From Allosalinactinospora lopnorensis (GTDB taxonomy: Bacteria > Actinomycetota > Actinomycetes > Streptosporangiales > Streptosporangiaceae): a DNA stretch of 33,819 bases. Position numbers and translations under genes: made by a program. The notes under the pieces were generated by a model. The model was given only the letters and a program-made list of their open reading frames with translations. It did no database searches and was not told where the DNA came from. The stretch lies in the NCBI RefSeq assembly GCF_000981225.1, contig NZ_LAJC01000065.1:1-33819 (forward strand), written 5' to 3'. Below are positions 23,480 through 32,330 of this stretch, in pieces; position 1 is the stretch's first letter; each line of letters opens with the position of its first letter.

Positions 23480-24444
23480 TCACGTTCCCTTGACCGCGTC
23501 CGTCCCGGCGCGGGGGTGGTGGTCCCGCGTCTCGGAGGCCGCGGCGGCGTCGCGGCGCGTCCGGATGCGCCGCTCGACCAACAGCACCACGGCGACGATG
23601 GCGAAGCCCAGGACCGCGAGCCCAGTCGTAACCGGAATGTCGCCGGCGGGGGCGGAAACGTTACGGTCCTCGTCCTGCCACGGCCACAGCGCGCGCAGCG
23701 ACCCGGCCATCAGGCCGGTCAGCACGACCAGGGTCAGGTGGTGGTAGTGCTCCAGCAGCCACTGCAGCAGCTTGACGAAAAACGCCAGTCCGATGACCGC
23801 GCCCGCGAAGAACGTCGCGAGGTAGCCGAGATCGCGGGTGTTCAGAGCGTCCATTGTGACCGTGTACAGGCCCAGGGTGAGCAGGATGAACGAGCCGGAC
23901 ACCCCCGGGAGCACCAGCGCGCAGATGGCGACGGCGGCGGCTGCCATGACGATCAGCGGGTTCGGGTCGACGTGCGCCGGCGGCAGACCGGTGAGCAGGA
24001 AGGCCACAACGGCGGCACCGAGCGCCAGGAGGTAGTGCCCACCTTTCCAGGTGCGGCCCGCGCCGGAGTAGGGCACCCACAGGGAGGCCAGAACCAGGCC
24101 GAAGAAGAACGCGTAGGCCCGCTGCTGCTCCTCCTCCACCACGGGGGCGAGGAGTTTGGCGGCGATCAGCGCCGCGATGACCATGCCGACCAGCACAGCG
24201 AAGATGGCGCCCCAATCCGCCTTGCGGAGCTCGGCGGCGGCGCGCGCGCCACCGTGGCCGCGCGGCAGGTCCGCGGCCGCGATGCGCAGGCCGCTGAGCA
24301 CATGGCCGGCGGAGGTGATGAGCGTCTCGTAGATGCCGACGATCAGGCGACCGTGCCGCCGCTGACGCCGGGGACCACTTCGGCGGTGCCGATGAGAGCG
24401 CCGCGGAAGCCGTTGAAGAGGTGGGTGCCGACTGTCTTAGCCAT
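23480..24444 (-). pseudogene. DUF368 membrane protein, one-base frameshift
   Basis: From the ATG at 24442-24444 the first frame reads MAKTVGTHLFNGFRGALIG then VVPGVSGGTVA, the DUF368 N-terminal signature, and meets a stop at once. The next frame resumes LIVGIYETLITSAGHVLSG and continues to the end through eight or so membrane spans, including the second signature ALVLPGVSGSFILLTLGLY. One base missing at about 24346/24347 (expected GCC-CTG, present GCCTG) explains the break; repaired length is about 321 residues. DUF368 proteins are related to DedA-independent flippases for undecaprenyl phosphate (PopT family), returning the lipid carrier across the membrane. The middle loop (residues about 55-80) is acidic. 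Confidence 0.85.
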
Positions 24445-24663
24445 GTCTCGTATTTCGTCTGTGGAGGTCAGCTGCGGGAGGAGGTCACGCTGCGGGTGGG
24501 ACTGCCCAGCGAGGCCGTGACGCTGCCAAGTCTAGGGGCGGCTGGTGCGGTGGGGCCACGGGCGTTCCGGCGTACCCGGGCGGCCCCGCCGGGGGACGGC
24601 GGGCGGTCAGTCGGATCGGTGCAGGGAGTCCAGTGCGACGTCCCGGGTCTCGGAACTGGCCTC
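24445..24663. other. 219-base gap between the kinase stop and the DUF368 start
   Basis: No gene is evident in this stretch. It should hold the promoter of the DUF368 gene and any terminator of the kinase gene. A GC-rich run at 24570-24602 may fold, but I see no clean stem. Confidence 0.4.
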
Positions 24664-26172
24664 TCAGCGTTCGGGGCCGGTGGCGAAGACGAGCACGGCG
24701 GTCTCTCCCTCCGGGGAGTGCACGAGCAGCTCGACGAGCATCATCGGCGTGCCGTTCTCGCCGGTCTCGTACATCCACTGGGCGGCGTCGCCGTCGGGAT
24801 GCTCGACCTCCTCCAGCTTGATGCCGCGGAAGCCCGGTCCCTCGGACCTGTGCCGCTCCTGGACCTCGAAGTGCTCAACGGGTGTGGCGCCGTTGAGGTC
24901 GAGATTTCCGATGCGGATGTGGTCCGTCTGGTCGCGGGAGGAGATCACGGTCTCTGCCCCGGTCTCCTCGACGCTCCACGCCTCGGGGATCGCGATGCTG
25001 AACCCGTCGTGCTCGTATTCGACGAAACCCTCGGGGATCCGCCCGGGATCGGTCCGCGCCGGATTGGCGTGGTCGGCCGGGCCGCTGGTCTGGCCCGCGG
25101 GGGCATGCGTGGGTTCGTCGTCATCGATCAGCACGTTCGACAGGTACTCCACCAGCAGCGGGGCCAGGATGAGGGTGGTCAGGCCGGCGACGAGCGAGAT
25201 CAGTATCCGGACCCACCCCTTCCGCCCCAGTGTCCCGACACGGGAAGCGCGCATCGCCGTCTTCGGGCCGGGGGGAAGCGGGACGTTCGGGCCGGTCGCC
25301 ATCGCGGTGGGAACGGCCCCGACGTCGAGCTGGGTGGGAGTGGGATCCTCGGCGCCGGAGCCGGCGATGACGTTGGCCAGGGCCGTCTCCAGCGCGGGAC
25401 CGCCGAGCCGGTGTTCGGGGTCGGCCTGCAGCATTCCGTAGATGACCGGGCGGAGGGAGCCGGCGCGCACCGCGGGATCGGGCAGCTCCTGCAGGGCGGC
25501 GGTGAGCCGTTCGGCGTTGGAGGTGCGTTCGAAGGCGGCGTGCCCCTCGACCGTGAAGTAGAGGGTGGCACCCAGCGACCAGACATCGGCGGCCGGAGTC
25601 ATGTCCCCGGTGCGCAGGCGTTCCGGGGCGATGTATCCGGGCGAACCGGGCAGCTTCCCGGTGAGGGTGATCTTGTCCTCCGAGTCGGAGACCGCGATGC
25701 CGAAGTCGGAGAGCATCGCCCGGCCGTCGGGCAGCACGAGCACGTTGCCGGGTTTGATGTCGCGGTGCAGGACCCCGCCCTGGTGCGCGGCGGTCAGCGC
25801 CGCGAAGAGCTGCCGGCCGATCTCGGCGGTGCTCCGGGGCGAGAGCGGCCCGTCCTCCCATACCACCCGGTCCAGTACCCGGCCGTCGACCAGTTCCATG
25901 ACGATCCACGGACGCCCGTCCTCACGCAGGACGTCATGGATGGTGACGATTCCGGGGTGGGTACTCAGACCGGCGCAGATGCGGGCCTCGCGCATGGTGC
26001 GGGCCAGGAGCTCCTCGCGCTTGTCGTGGTCGAGATCGCGTGAGACCCGTACTTCCTTGATCGCGACTTGGCGGTGCAGCAGTTCGTCCTCGGCGCGCCA
26101 CACTGTGCCGATGCCGCCTTGGCCTATCGGCTCGACGAGCCGATAGCGCTGGGAGAGAAGACGGGAGGCCAT
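24664..26172 (-). CDS. Membrane-anchored serine/threonine protein kinase
   Basis: This 502-residue protein has a Hanks-type kinase domain at residues about 9-265. The glycine loop is GQGGIG (17-22), the ATP-binding lysine is K39 in VAIKEV, the catalytic loop is HRDIKPGN with D138, the metal-binding DFG starts at 156, and SPGYIAPE follows. A proline-rich linker leads to one membrane span at about 320-345 (RILISLVAGLTTLILAPLL). The outer domain of about 125 residues starts YEHDGFSIAIPEAWSVEE and resembles PsbP/Mog1-like sensor folds. The start is taken at the ATG at 26170-26172 (MASRLLSQRYRLVEPIGQGG); the frame is open further upstream but without kinase content. No good ribosome site is seen, so the mRNA may be leaderless. 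Unlike PknB it has no PASTA repeats. Confidence 0.92.
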   Translation of the reverse strand: MASRLLSQRYRLVEPIGQGGIGTVWRAEDELLHRQVAIKEVRVSRDLDHDKREELLARTMREARICAGLSTHPGIVTIHDVLREDGRPWIVMELVDGRVLDRVVWEDGPLSPRSTAEIGRQLFAALTAAHQGGVLHRDIKPGNVLVLPDGRAMLSDFGIAVSDSEDKITLTGKLPGSPGYIAPERLRTGDMTPAADVWSLGATLYFTVEGHAAFERTSNAERLTAALQELPDPAVRAGSLRPVIYGMLQADPEHRLGGPALETALANVIAGSGAEDPTPTQLDVGAVPTAMATGPNVPLPPGPKTAMRASRVGTLGRKGWVRILISLVAGLTTLILAPLLVEYLSNVLIDDDEPTHAPAGQTSGPADHANPARTDPGRIPEGFVEYEHDGFSIAIPEAWSVEETGAETVISSRDQTDHIRIGNLDLNGATPVEHFEVQERHRSEGPGFRGIKLEEVEHPDGDAAQWMYETGENGTPMMLVELLVHSPEGETAVLVFATGPER

Positions 26173-26251
26173 GCTGACAGACCATAGCGCCAGGGGCGTG
26201 TCCGCGCATCGCGGGATATCGCGCGCTTGTAACCACTCGGTCGCGTTCGTG

Positions 26252-27913
26252 TCAGCAGGAGCGGCGGACGACCGCCTTGGCCCACCGGTAGTCCTGCTTG
26301 CCGACCGCCGTGCGGCGGATCCGGTCGACAACGTGGAACGTGCGCGGAACCTTGAAGCCGGCGAGCCTGACCCGGCAGTAGTCCCGGAGCTGCTCGTCGT
26401 CGGGGCGGTGGCCCGGTGCGGGCGCCACGACGGCGGAGACCTGCTGGCCGAGCCGGTCGTCCGGGGCGGGGACGACGATGGTGTCATCGATATCGGGATG
26501 TGATCTGAGCACCGACTCGACCTCTTCGGGATAGACCTTCTCCCCGCCGGTGTTGATCACCGCCGCCCCCCGGCCCAGCAGCTCGACGGAACCGTCTTCG
26601 GCGACCATCCCGTAGTCGCCCGACATCGCCCAGCGCCGCCCTTCGGCGTCGCGGGGGAACGTGCGCGCGGTCTTCTCCGGATCGTTGTAGTAGCCGAGCG
26701 GGATGCGGCCGGTGCGGGCGATGCGCCCGATCCGGTCCGACCCCGGCGGCAGCGGGCGCAGCTCCTCGTCCAGTACCGCCACGCTGGCCCCCATGGTGAA
26801 GCGGGGGGTGTCGCGGCCGTCGCGTCCGCCCCCGGAAGCGCCGCACACACCGGTCTCGGTGCCCCCGTAGTTGTCATTGAGTGCGATTCCCGGCCGCCAT
26901 GCGCGCCACAGTTCGCGAACGGCAGGGGTCAGCGGGGTGCCGCCGGAGGTGACAGTGCCCAGACTGGGGCACCGCTGGGGGGTGGCGAGCAGCCGCTGGG
27001 CGAGCGGGCGCGCCATCGCGTCCCCGACCAGTTGCAGCGTATGGACCTTCTCACGCTCGGCCAGGGCGATGATGTGCTCGGCGTCGAAGGCGCGGCGGGT
27101 GCTGAGCACCACCGTCTTGCCGCTGAAGAGCATGCTCATGGCGTTCCACTGGCCCGCGGCGTGCATCAGCGGACCCAGCACCAGTATCCGCCGCGGGGAG
27201 CGGGTGCGGGCCCGCTCGCCCAGGTCGGCGGGGAAGGAGGCGCGCGGAACCCCGGGGCGGCGGCCCTCCAGCGCGACGCGGAAGATGTCCTCCTGGCGCC
27301 ACATGACCCCTTTGGGGTCACCGGTCGTTCCGCCGGTGTAGAGCAGGTACAGGTCGTCACCGCTGTTCCGCGGCAGTTCGGGGGCGGACTCGGCGCCGGC
27401 CTGGACCAGCGCGCTCTCGTAGCCGACGCCCGGCAAAGGCGTGTCGGGCAGGCCGTCGTCGAGGAGGATGACGTGCCGGAGCCTCGGCAGCTCCGGGCGG
27501 ATCTCGGCGATTCGGCCGGTCAGGGAGCGCTCGGCGATCAGCGCGACCGCGTCGGCGTCGCTGAGGACGTACCGCAGCTCGCGCGCGACATAGCGGTAGT
27601 TGACGTTCACCGGTACGGCGCCGGCGCGCAGCACCCCGAACGCCGACTCCAGCCATTCGGTCCGGTTGAAGGAGAGGACGGCGACGTGTTCGCCCGGCCT
27701 GATGCCGGACGAGCGCAGGTGGCGTGCCAGAAGCGTTACGCGGGCGTCGAGTTCGGCGTAGCTCAGCCGGCGCTCGCCCGCGATCACCGCGGTCCGCTCG
27801 GGGACCGCCTTGGCCACCGCTCCCAGGAGTCCGGCGAGGGTGAATTCGTCAGCGGCGGGCTCGTCCGGCGCGAACACGGCGGGGGCCACCGCTGGTCCTG
27901 ACTTCGCGATCAT
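26252..27913 (-). CDS. Acyl-CoA synthetase (AMP-binding, FadD-like)
   Basis: This 553-residue adenylate-forming enzyme activates a carboxylic acid with ATP and then loads it on CoA. The phosphate-binding P-loop LYTGGTTGDPKGVM lies at residues 191-204, the adenine-binding motif at YGGTETG, the ribose-binding aspartate in AMSGDYGMVAEDG, the hinge in LLGRGAAVINTGGEKVYPEE, and the C-terminal catalytic lysine at K539 in TAVGKQDY. The layout is that of a medium- or long-chain acyl-CoA synthetase of the type common in mycobacteria and streptomycetes. The substrate is not readable. The ATG has GGGAG 4 nt upstream. It is divergent from the ornithine aminotransferase gene. Confidence 0.9.
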   Translation of the reverse strand: MIAKSGPAVAPAVFAPDEPAADEFTLAGLLGAVAKAVPERTAVIAGERRLSYAELDARVTLLARHLRSSGIRPGEHVAVLSFNRTEWLESAFGVLRAGAVPVNVNYRYVARELRYVLSDADAVALIAERSLTGRIAEIRPELPRLRHVILLDDGLPDTPLPGVGYESALVQAGAESAPELPRNSGDDLYLLYTGGTTGDPKGVMWRQEDIFRVALEGRRPGVPRASFPADLGERARTRSPRRILVLGPLMHAAGQWNAMSMLFSGKTVVLSTRRAFDAEHIIALAEREKVHTLQLVGDAMARPLAQRLLATPQRCPSLGTVTSGGTPLTPAVRELWRAWRPGIALNDNYGGTETGVCGASGGGRDGRDTPRFTMGASVAVLDEELRPLPPGSDRIGRIARTGRIPLGYYNDPEKTARTFPRDAEGRRWAMSGDYGMVAEDGSVELLGRGAAVINTGGEKVYPEEVESVLRSHPDIDDTIVVPAPDDRLGQQVSAVVAPAPGHRPDDEQLRDYCRVRLAGFKVPRTFHVVDRIRRTAVGKQDYRWAKAVVRRSC

Positions 27914-28251
27914 ACCGCTCCCACAGTAAGCATGCGTTCCCGTTTACCCTCGACGTTCGATCTTGCAGACATGGGCCAGATCACGTGGAGGCGGGGGTGG
28001 GGAAACGCCTGGGCGCGGGCGGTGCGCGGCCGCGCGGGCGGGGCTCACCGCGTCCGGCGTGCCGGTGGTGGAGGGGATTCCGTTGCAGGTCAGTTGGCCG
28101 ATAATGAGACGGGGGTCCCGATGCCGGTGCTTGTGCTTTCCGCCGGCATCTGTTCTCCTTCTGGAGGCCCCGGCGCGGGCGCTTTTGTGCGTTATCCGAG
28201 CCGGGTATCCAAAGATCGAACAACGATCAAAGGTGATCGGAGGACAACTGG
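27914..28251. other. 338-base divergent region ahead of rocD
   Basis: This region separates fadD-like and rocD and carries both promoters. GATAAT at 28100-28105 could be a -10 element for rocD, with only a weak TTCCGT 16 bases upstream. GATCG-AACAA-CGATC (28214-28228) is an inverted repeat just before the ribosome site. A 44-codon frame from ATG 28121 ends by overlapping the rocD start (ATGA), but its codon usage is not coding-like. Confidence 0.5.
28214..28228. promoter_or_regulatory. Inverted repeat upstream of rocD
   Basis: GATCG (28214-28218) and CGATC (28224-28228) flank AACAA, inside the most AT-rich part of the leader and 10 bases before the GGAGG site. A third TGATCGG follows at 28233. 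It may be a repressor site. Confidence 0.4.
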
Positions 28252-29529
28252 ATGAGCGACACCCGCGGTCTGGGCAGGCGCGAGACAGGCGGAGACCCCG
28301 CCGCTCCCGCCATCTCCACCACCGACCACATCGGTCTGGCCGAGACGCACTCGGCGCACAACTACAACCCCCTTCCCGTCGTCATCGCCGAGGGGGAGGG
28401 AGCCTGGGTCACCGACGTCGAGGGGCGCCGCTACCTCGACTGCCTGGCCGGCTACTCGGCGATCAATTTCGGCCACCGGAACCCCGAGCTGCTCGCGGCA
28501 GCGCACCGCCAACTGGAGCGCGTGACGCTCACCAGCCGGGCCTTCTACAACGACCAGTTCGCGCCGTTCGTCACCTCGCTCGCCGACATGGTCGGCAAGG
28601 ACCAGGTGCTGCCGATGAACACCGGGGCCGAAGCGGTCGAGACCGCGATCAAGGTCGCCCGGAGATGGGCCTACGAGGTCAAGGGGGTCCCCGACGGGGA
28701 CGCCACCATCATCGTGGCGGGCGGCAACTTCCACGGCCGGACCACCACCATCATCTCCTTCTCTCAGGACCCCGACGCCTACGGCGGTTTTGGACCCTAT
28801 ACCCCCGGGTTCCGGGTCGTCCCCTTCGGGGATGCCGACGCCGTCGAGGACGCGGTCGACTCCACCGCCGCCGCCGTGCTCGTCGAGCCCGTCCAAGGCG
28901 AGGCGGGCGTGATCGTCCCCGAACCGGACTACCTGCCGCGCCTCCGGGAGATCTGCGACCGGGAGCGGGCGCTGCTCATCGCCGACGAAGTGCAGTCGGG
29001 GCTCGGCCGCACCGGCACCGTCGTGGCGTGCGAGCACACGGGTGTCGAACCCGACGCCTACCTGTTCGGCAAGGCGCTGGGCGGGGGCGTCCTCCCCGTA
29101 TCGGCGATGGTCGCCGACGAGGAGGTGCTGGGCGTCATCAAACCCGGACAGCACGGCAGCACCTTCGGCGGGAACGCCCTCGCGGGGGCCATGGGGCGCA
29201 CCGTTGTGCGGATGCTGCGCGAGGGGCCCTACCTGGAGAACGCTCGGACCCTCGGGGAGATCCTGCGCACCCGGCTCAAGGAGTTCGTGGGTGGCGGCGT
29301 CCTGTCCGCGCGCACCATCGGCCTGTGGGCGGGAATCGACGTCGACCCCTCCCTGGCGACCGGACGCGACCTGTGCGAACGCCTCGCTGAGCGAGGCGTA
29401 CTGGTCAAGGACACGCACGGCTCCACGATCCGGCTGTCGCCGCCCCTGGTCGTCTCCGAGGAGGATCTCAACTGGGGACTCGACCAGTTGGGTGCCGTCC
29501 TCGCCGACCTCAGGGCGGGCGCGGCGTAA
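28252..29529 (+). CDS. rocD: Ornithine aminotransferase
   Basis: RocD moves the delta-amino group of ornithine to 2-oxoglutarate, giving glutamate semialdehyde, in arginine and ornithine catabolism. The 425-residue class III aminotransferase shows AHNYNPLPVVIAEGEGAWVTDVEG, the NTGAEAVETAIKVARRW phosphate-binding helix, and GNFHGRTTTI. It also has IADEVQSGLGRTG and the Schiff-base lysine K274 in LFGKALGGGV. The HNYNPLPVV motif distinguishes ornithine aminotransferase from acetylornithine enzymes. The ATG follows GGAGG at 8 nt. It is a single gene; the usual partner genes for arginine breakdown are not in the window. Hairpins follow the stop. Confidence 0.94.
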   Translation: MSDTRGLGRRETGGDPAAPAISTTDHIGLAETHSAHNYNPLPVVIAEGEGAWVTDVEGRRYLDCLAGYSAINFGHRNPELLAAAHRQLERVTLTSRAFYNDQFAPFVTSLADMVGKDQVLPMNTGAEAVETAIKVARRWAYEVKGVPDGDATIIVAGGNFHGRTTTIISFSQDPDAYGGFGPYTPGFRVVPFGDADAVEDAVDSTAAAVLVEPVQGEAGVIVPEPDYLPRLREICDRERALLIADEVQSGLGRTGTVVACEHTGVEPDAYLFGKALGGGVLPVSAMVADEEVLGVIKPGQHGSTFGGNALAGAMGRTVVRMLREGPYLENARTLGEILRTRLKEFVGGGVLSARTIGLWAGIDVDPSLATGRDLCERLAERGVLVKDTHGSTIRLSPPLVVSEEDLNWGLDQLGAVLADLRAGAA

Positions 29530-29548
29530 CCCCGCTCCGTCCGAGATG

Positions 29549-29617
29549 CCGCCTGTGAGGCGGTGAGAGAACGGAGGCCGCGCCTGTCGCGGCCCCTCGC
29601 GCCCGCGGTCTCCGTTC
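29549..29617. terminator. Terminator region after rocD (stacked hairpins)
   Basis: CCGCCT-GTG-AGGCGG (29549-29563) forms one stem. GGCCGCG (29576-29582) pairs with CGCGGCC (29588-29594) to make another, and the outer GAACGGAG (29569-29576) can pair with CTCCGTTC (29610-29617). It lies between the convergent rocD and SGNH hydrolase stops. Confidence 0.65.
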
Positions 29618-29661
29618 CGCCGAAGGCGCCCTCCGGGAAGACCCGTTCCGCCGGGCGGCGC

Positions 29662-30765
29662 CTACTCGAACTCGGAGGCGAGGACCTCGGGGTTCGCGCT
29701 CTCCACGAGTGCGCGGGTCGCGTACAGGGGCCGCTCGGGTCCGTCCTCGAGCTGCTGCTGCACCCGGTCGCCGACCGCCGTCTGGCCGTCGGCGTTCGGG
29801 TGGAAGGTGCTGCGGTCGACCGTGACCCCGTTCCTGAGGTCGCGCCAGACCACACCGTTGATCCAGGCCTCCTCGGCGCTGATCTCGTGGCCGTTCAGCG
29901 CCGTGTAGACCTCCACGAACTCCACGCTCCCGGTCTCGTCGTCGCCGACGATGTCCGCGTCGGCCTCGGCCACGGTGTCCTTGAGCTGCTTGTTGAACCG
30001 CTGGGTCATCTCGTTCAGCCACAGCTGGTCGTTGGTGGTCAGCGTGTAGTACATGCTCTGGGGTTCCACGGGGAACAGCCGCGGGTAGCCGGTCACGATG
30101 ATACGGGCGTCGGGCGCGCGGCCGCGGATCTCCGCCAGCAGCTCCTCGAAGGTCTCCTCGAAGGTGTCCATGCGCTCGGAGAGGTCGTCCTCCTGGCCGA
30201 CGCAGGCGCTGCTCTCCAGGAGCGGAACCCGGACCATGCAGGTCTGCAGGACCGAACTGAACCCGAGATCGTTGCCGCCGACGCCGATGGTGACCAGGGA
30301 GGTGTACCGGGTGACCTGTTCGACCTGGGCGTCACCGGAGCCGAGGGACTCGAGCATGGCGCTGCCCTTCCTGCCGCTGCAGGCGAAGAAGCCCAGCTCT
30401 CCGGCGAAGTCGTTCTCCTCCACGATCTTCTCCGGGTAGGCGTTGGACGAGCGCCAGCAGCCGCCGTCTCCGACGGTGTCCGGTATGTAGTCGCCCGCAC
30501 CGTCGCCGGCGGCGTAGGAGTCGCCCAGCGCGACGTAGTTGCCCCACGTGGCGGCCTCCTCCGGGGGCATTCGCAGCAGCCGGCCGGAGGCGTCGGGCTC
30601 CGCGCCGCGCGGCCCCGGACACCCCGCCTCGGTCAGGTCGCACCACGCGTCGAGAACCCCGTCGCGGGTGGGAGGGACGACGAGGGCGACGAGGAGGACC
30701 ATGACGAGGGTGGCGGCTGCGGTGCCCAGAATCAGTGTCCGCCTGCTGAAGTCTGGTATGCGCAC
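29662..30765 (-). CDS. Secreted SGNH/GDSL-family lipase or esterase
   Basis: This 367-residue protein is exported or membrane-anchored by an N-terminal hydrophobic segment (residues about 10-30) with basic residues before it. The SGNH motifs are present: nucleophile S83 in ALGDSYAAGDGAG, the glycine block, the GNDL asparagine, and H322 in STFHPNADGQ with its aspartate two before-pattern typical of the SEST-type lipases. Six or more cysteines suggest disulfides outside the cell. Family members hydrolyse lipids or esters of varied length; the substrate is unknown. It is a single gene, lying downstream of bioF on the same strand with a 116-base gap. Confidence 0.88.
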   Translation of the reverse strand: MRIPDFSRRTLILGTAAATLVMVLLVALVVPPTRDGVLDAWCDLTEAGCPGPRGAEPDASGRLLRMPPEEAATWGNYVALGDSYAAGDGAGDYIPDTVGDGGCWRSSNAYPEKIVEENDFAGELGFFACSGRKGSAMLESLGSGDAQVEQVTRYTSLVTIGVGGNDLGFSSVLQTCMVRVPLLESSACVGQEDDLSERMDTFEETFEELLAEIRGRAPDARIIVTGYPRLFPVEPQSMYYTLTTNDQLWLNEMTQRFNKQLKDTVAEADADIVGDDETGSVEFVEVYTALNGHEISAEEAWINGVVWRDLRNGVTVDRSTFHPNADGQTAVGDRVQQQLEDGPERPLYATRALVESANPEVLASEFE

Positions 30766-30881
30766 GGTCCCGGTCTGCCTCTCGATCGCTCTCTCTCCGT
30801 GAAGACGGCCTGCCCACCGGTCAGGGTACCTCTATTGGAAGAAGCCTTCGGAGGCCCGAAACGACCGCCTTTCCCCTCTTG

Positions 30882-32051
30882 TCAGAAGGAGCCGGCCGCG
30901 GCGGGGCGGGTGGTATGGATCACATCCAGGACGCGGTCGATGTCGGCGTCGCTCAGGTCCGCCCGGGCGGTCAGGCGCAGCCGCGAGCGGCCGTCGGGCA
31001 CGGACGGCGGGCGGAAGCAGCCGACCCGGACCCCGTTGCTGCGGCACCGGTCCGCCCAGGCAACGGCGTCATCGGGGGAGGGGGCCAGTACGGAGACGAC
31101 GGCCGAGTCCGGTTCGCTGGCCCGCAGCCCGCGTGCGGTGAACCCGGAGGCGAGCCGGTGGGCGACCGCGCGCACACGTTCGGCGCGCTGCGGCTCATCC
31201 CGCACGAGCCGCAGCGCCGCGAGCGCAGCCCCGGCCGCGGCCGGGGCCAGCCCCGTGTCGAAGATGAAGGATCTGGCGGTCTCGACCAGGTGGCGGATGA
31301 CCCGTCGCGGACCGAGTACCGCTCCCCCTTGGGCGCCCAGCGCTTTGGAGAGCGTCACCGAGACGGTGATGTCGCCGGCGCCGCGCAGGCCGGCCTCGCT
31401 CAGCGCGCCCCGTCCGCCGTTTCCGACCACGCCGAGACCGTGCGCGTCGTCGAGCAGCAGCGCAGCGTTGTTCCCCCGGCAGAGCCGGGAGAGCCCGGCC
31501 ACATCGGTGAGGTCCCCGTCCACCGAGAACACCGTGTCGCTGACGAGGAGGCGCCGCGGCTCCGCCGCTCGTGCCAGGGCGTCCTTTGCGGCGGCGGGGT
31601 CGGCGTGGTCGAAGAGGGACACGCGGGCGCCGGCGGCCTTGGCCAGCCGGGTGGCGTCGATCAGCGAGGCGTGGTTGTGACGGTCGCAGACCAGGTGCGC
31701 GCCGGAGCCTGAGAGCGCCGTGACCATCCCGAGGTTGGCGGCGTAGCCGGAGGAGAACACCAGTGCCGCCTCGGCGCCGTAGAAGGAGGCGAGTTCGCGC
31801 TCAAGCTCACCGTGGAGTGTGGTGTCACCGGTGACCAGCCGGGAGCCGGTGGAGCCCGCGCCCCACCGCAGTGCGGCGTCGGCGGCCGCCCGGACCACCT
31901 CAGGGTGCCGGGCGAGGCCGAGGTAGTCGTTTCCGGCCAGGTCGAGCAGGTCCTCATCAGGGGATCGGGGCCGCACTCGGCGTGTCAGGCCGGCCTCCGC
32001 CCTCTCCCGAGCCGCTGCCTCCAGCCACCCGAACGGATCCGAGGTCTTCAT
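30882..32051 (-). CDS. bioF: 8-amino-7-oxononanoate synthase
   Basis: BioF condenses pimeloyl-thioester with alanine to form 8-amino-7-oxononanoate in biotin synthesis. The 389-residue alpha-oxoamine synthase has LDLAGNDYLGLARHP, GAGSTGSRLVTG, the cofactor-stacking histidine in CDRHNHASL, LLLDDAHGLGVVG, and the Schiff-base lysine K236 in SVTLSKALGAQGG. The start is the ATG at 32049-32051 (MKTSDPFGWL) behind GGAAGG; a longer frame upstream lies in the palindromic leader and is not used. It is divergent from bioA and bioD, unlike the single bioFADB operons of many actinobacteria. Confidence 0.93.
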   Translation of the reverse strand: MKTSDPFGWLEAAARERAEAGLTRRVRPRSPDEDLLDLAGNDYLGLARHPEVVRAAADAALRWGAGSTGSRLVTGDTTLHGELERELASFYGAEAALVFSSGYAANLGMVTALSGSGAHLVCDRHNHASLIDATRLAKAAGARVSLFDHADPAAAKDALARAAEPRRLLVSDTVFSVDGDLTDVAGLSRLCRGNNAALLLDDAHGLGVVGNGGRGALSEAGLRGAGDITVSVTLSKALGAQGGAVLGPRRVIRHLVETARSFIFDTGLAPAAAGAALAALRLVRDEPQRAERVRAVAHRLASGFTARGLRASEPDSAVVSVLAPSPDDAVAWADRCRSNGVRVGCFRPPSVPDGRSRLRLTARADLSDADIDRVLDVIHTTRPAAAGSF

Positions 32052-32330
32052 GACATACCTTCCACGCGGACGTGCGGCCCCGCTCGGGAGGGACACCCCG
32101 GGAGGTGGCCTCCCCCCGAGGCGCCCCCGCGGTGCCGCCACGGCGCCGTTGACGTGGCGGCGGCACCGCGGGCCCGGGGGGAGGGGCCCGCGTGCCGTTC
32201 CGGGGAGCCGGGACGACTCTCACACAGCGGCGGCGAAGGCGTCACGAGCCGGAAGCCACAAAGATCCGCCCCGCTTTTCTGGCGGAAGACGCATACGGGG
32301 CCGCCTCCCGAATTGGCACCATGAAGTGCT
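32052..32330. other. 279-base divergent region between bioF and bioA
   Basis: No gene is evident. It must carry both biotin promoters and contains a very large GC-rich inverted repeat at 32109-32184. I see no recognisable BirA or BioQ operator. No ribosome site is obvious before bioA. Confidence 0.55.
32109..32184. promoter_or_regulatory. Large two-part inverted repeat in the divergent bio region
   Basis: CCGCGGTGCCGCC (32127-32139) pairs exactly with GGCGGCACCGCGG (32159-32171), and the outer CCTCCCCCC (32109-32117) pairs exactly with GGGGGGAGG (32176-32184), separated by 9- and 4-nt internal loops. If transcribed it would form a long hairpin in the leader of either gene. It could insulate the divergent units or act as an attenuator. 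Confidence 0.7.

Noticed and set aside
24664-26043. Long plus-strand open frame opposite the kinase
   Set aside because: It is the antisense shadow of a clear kinase gene with all catalytic motifs; long antisense frames are expected at this base composition.
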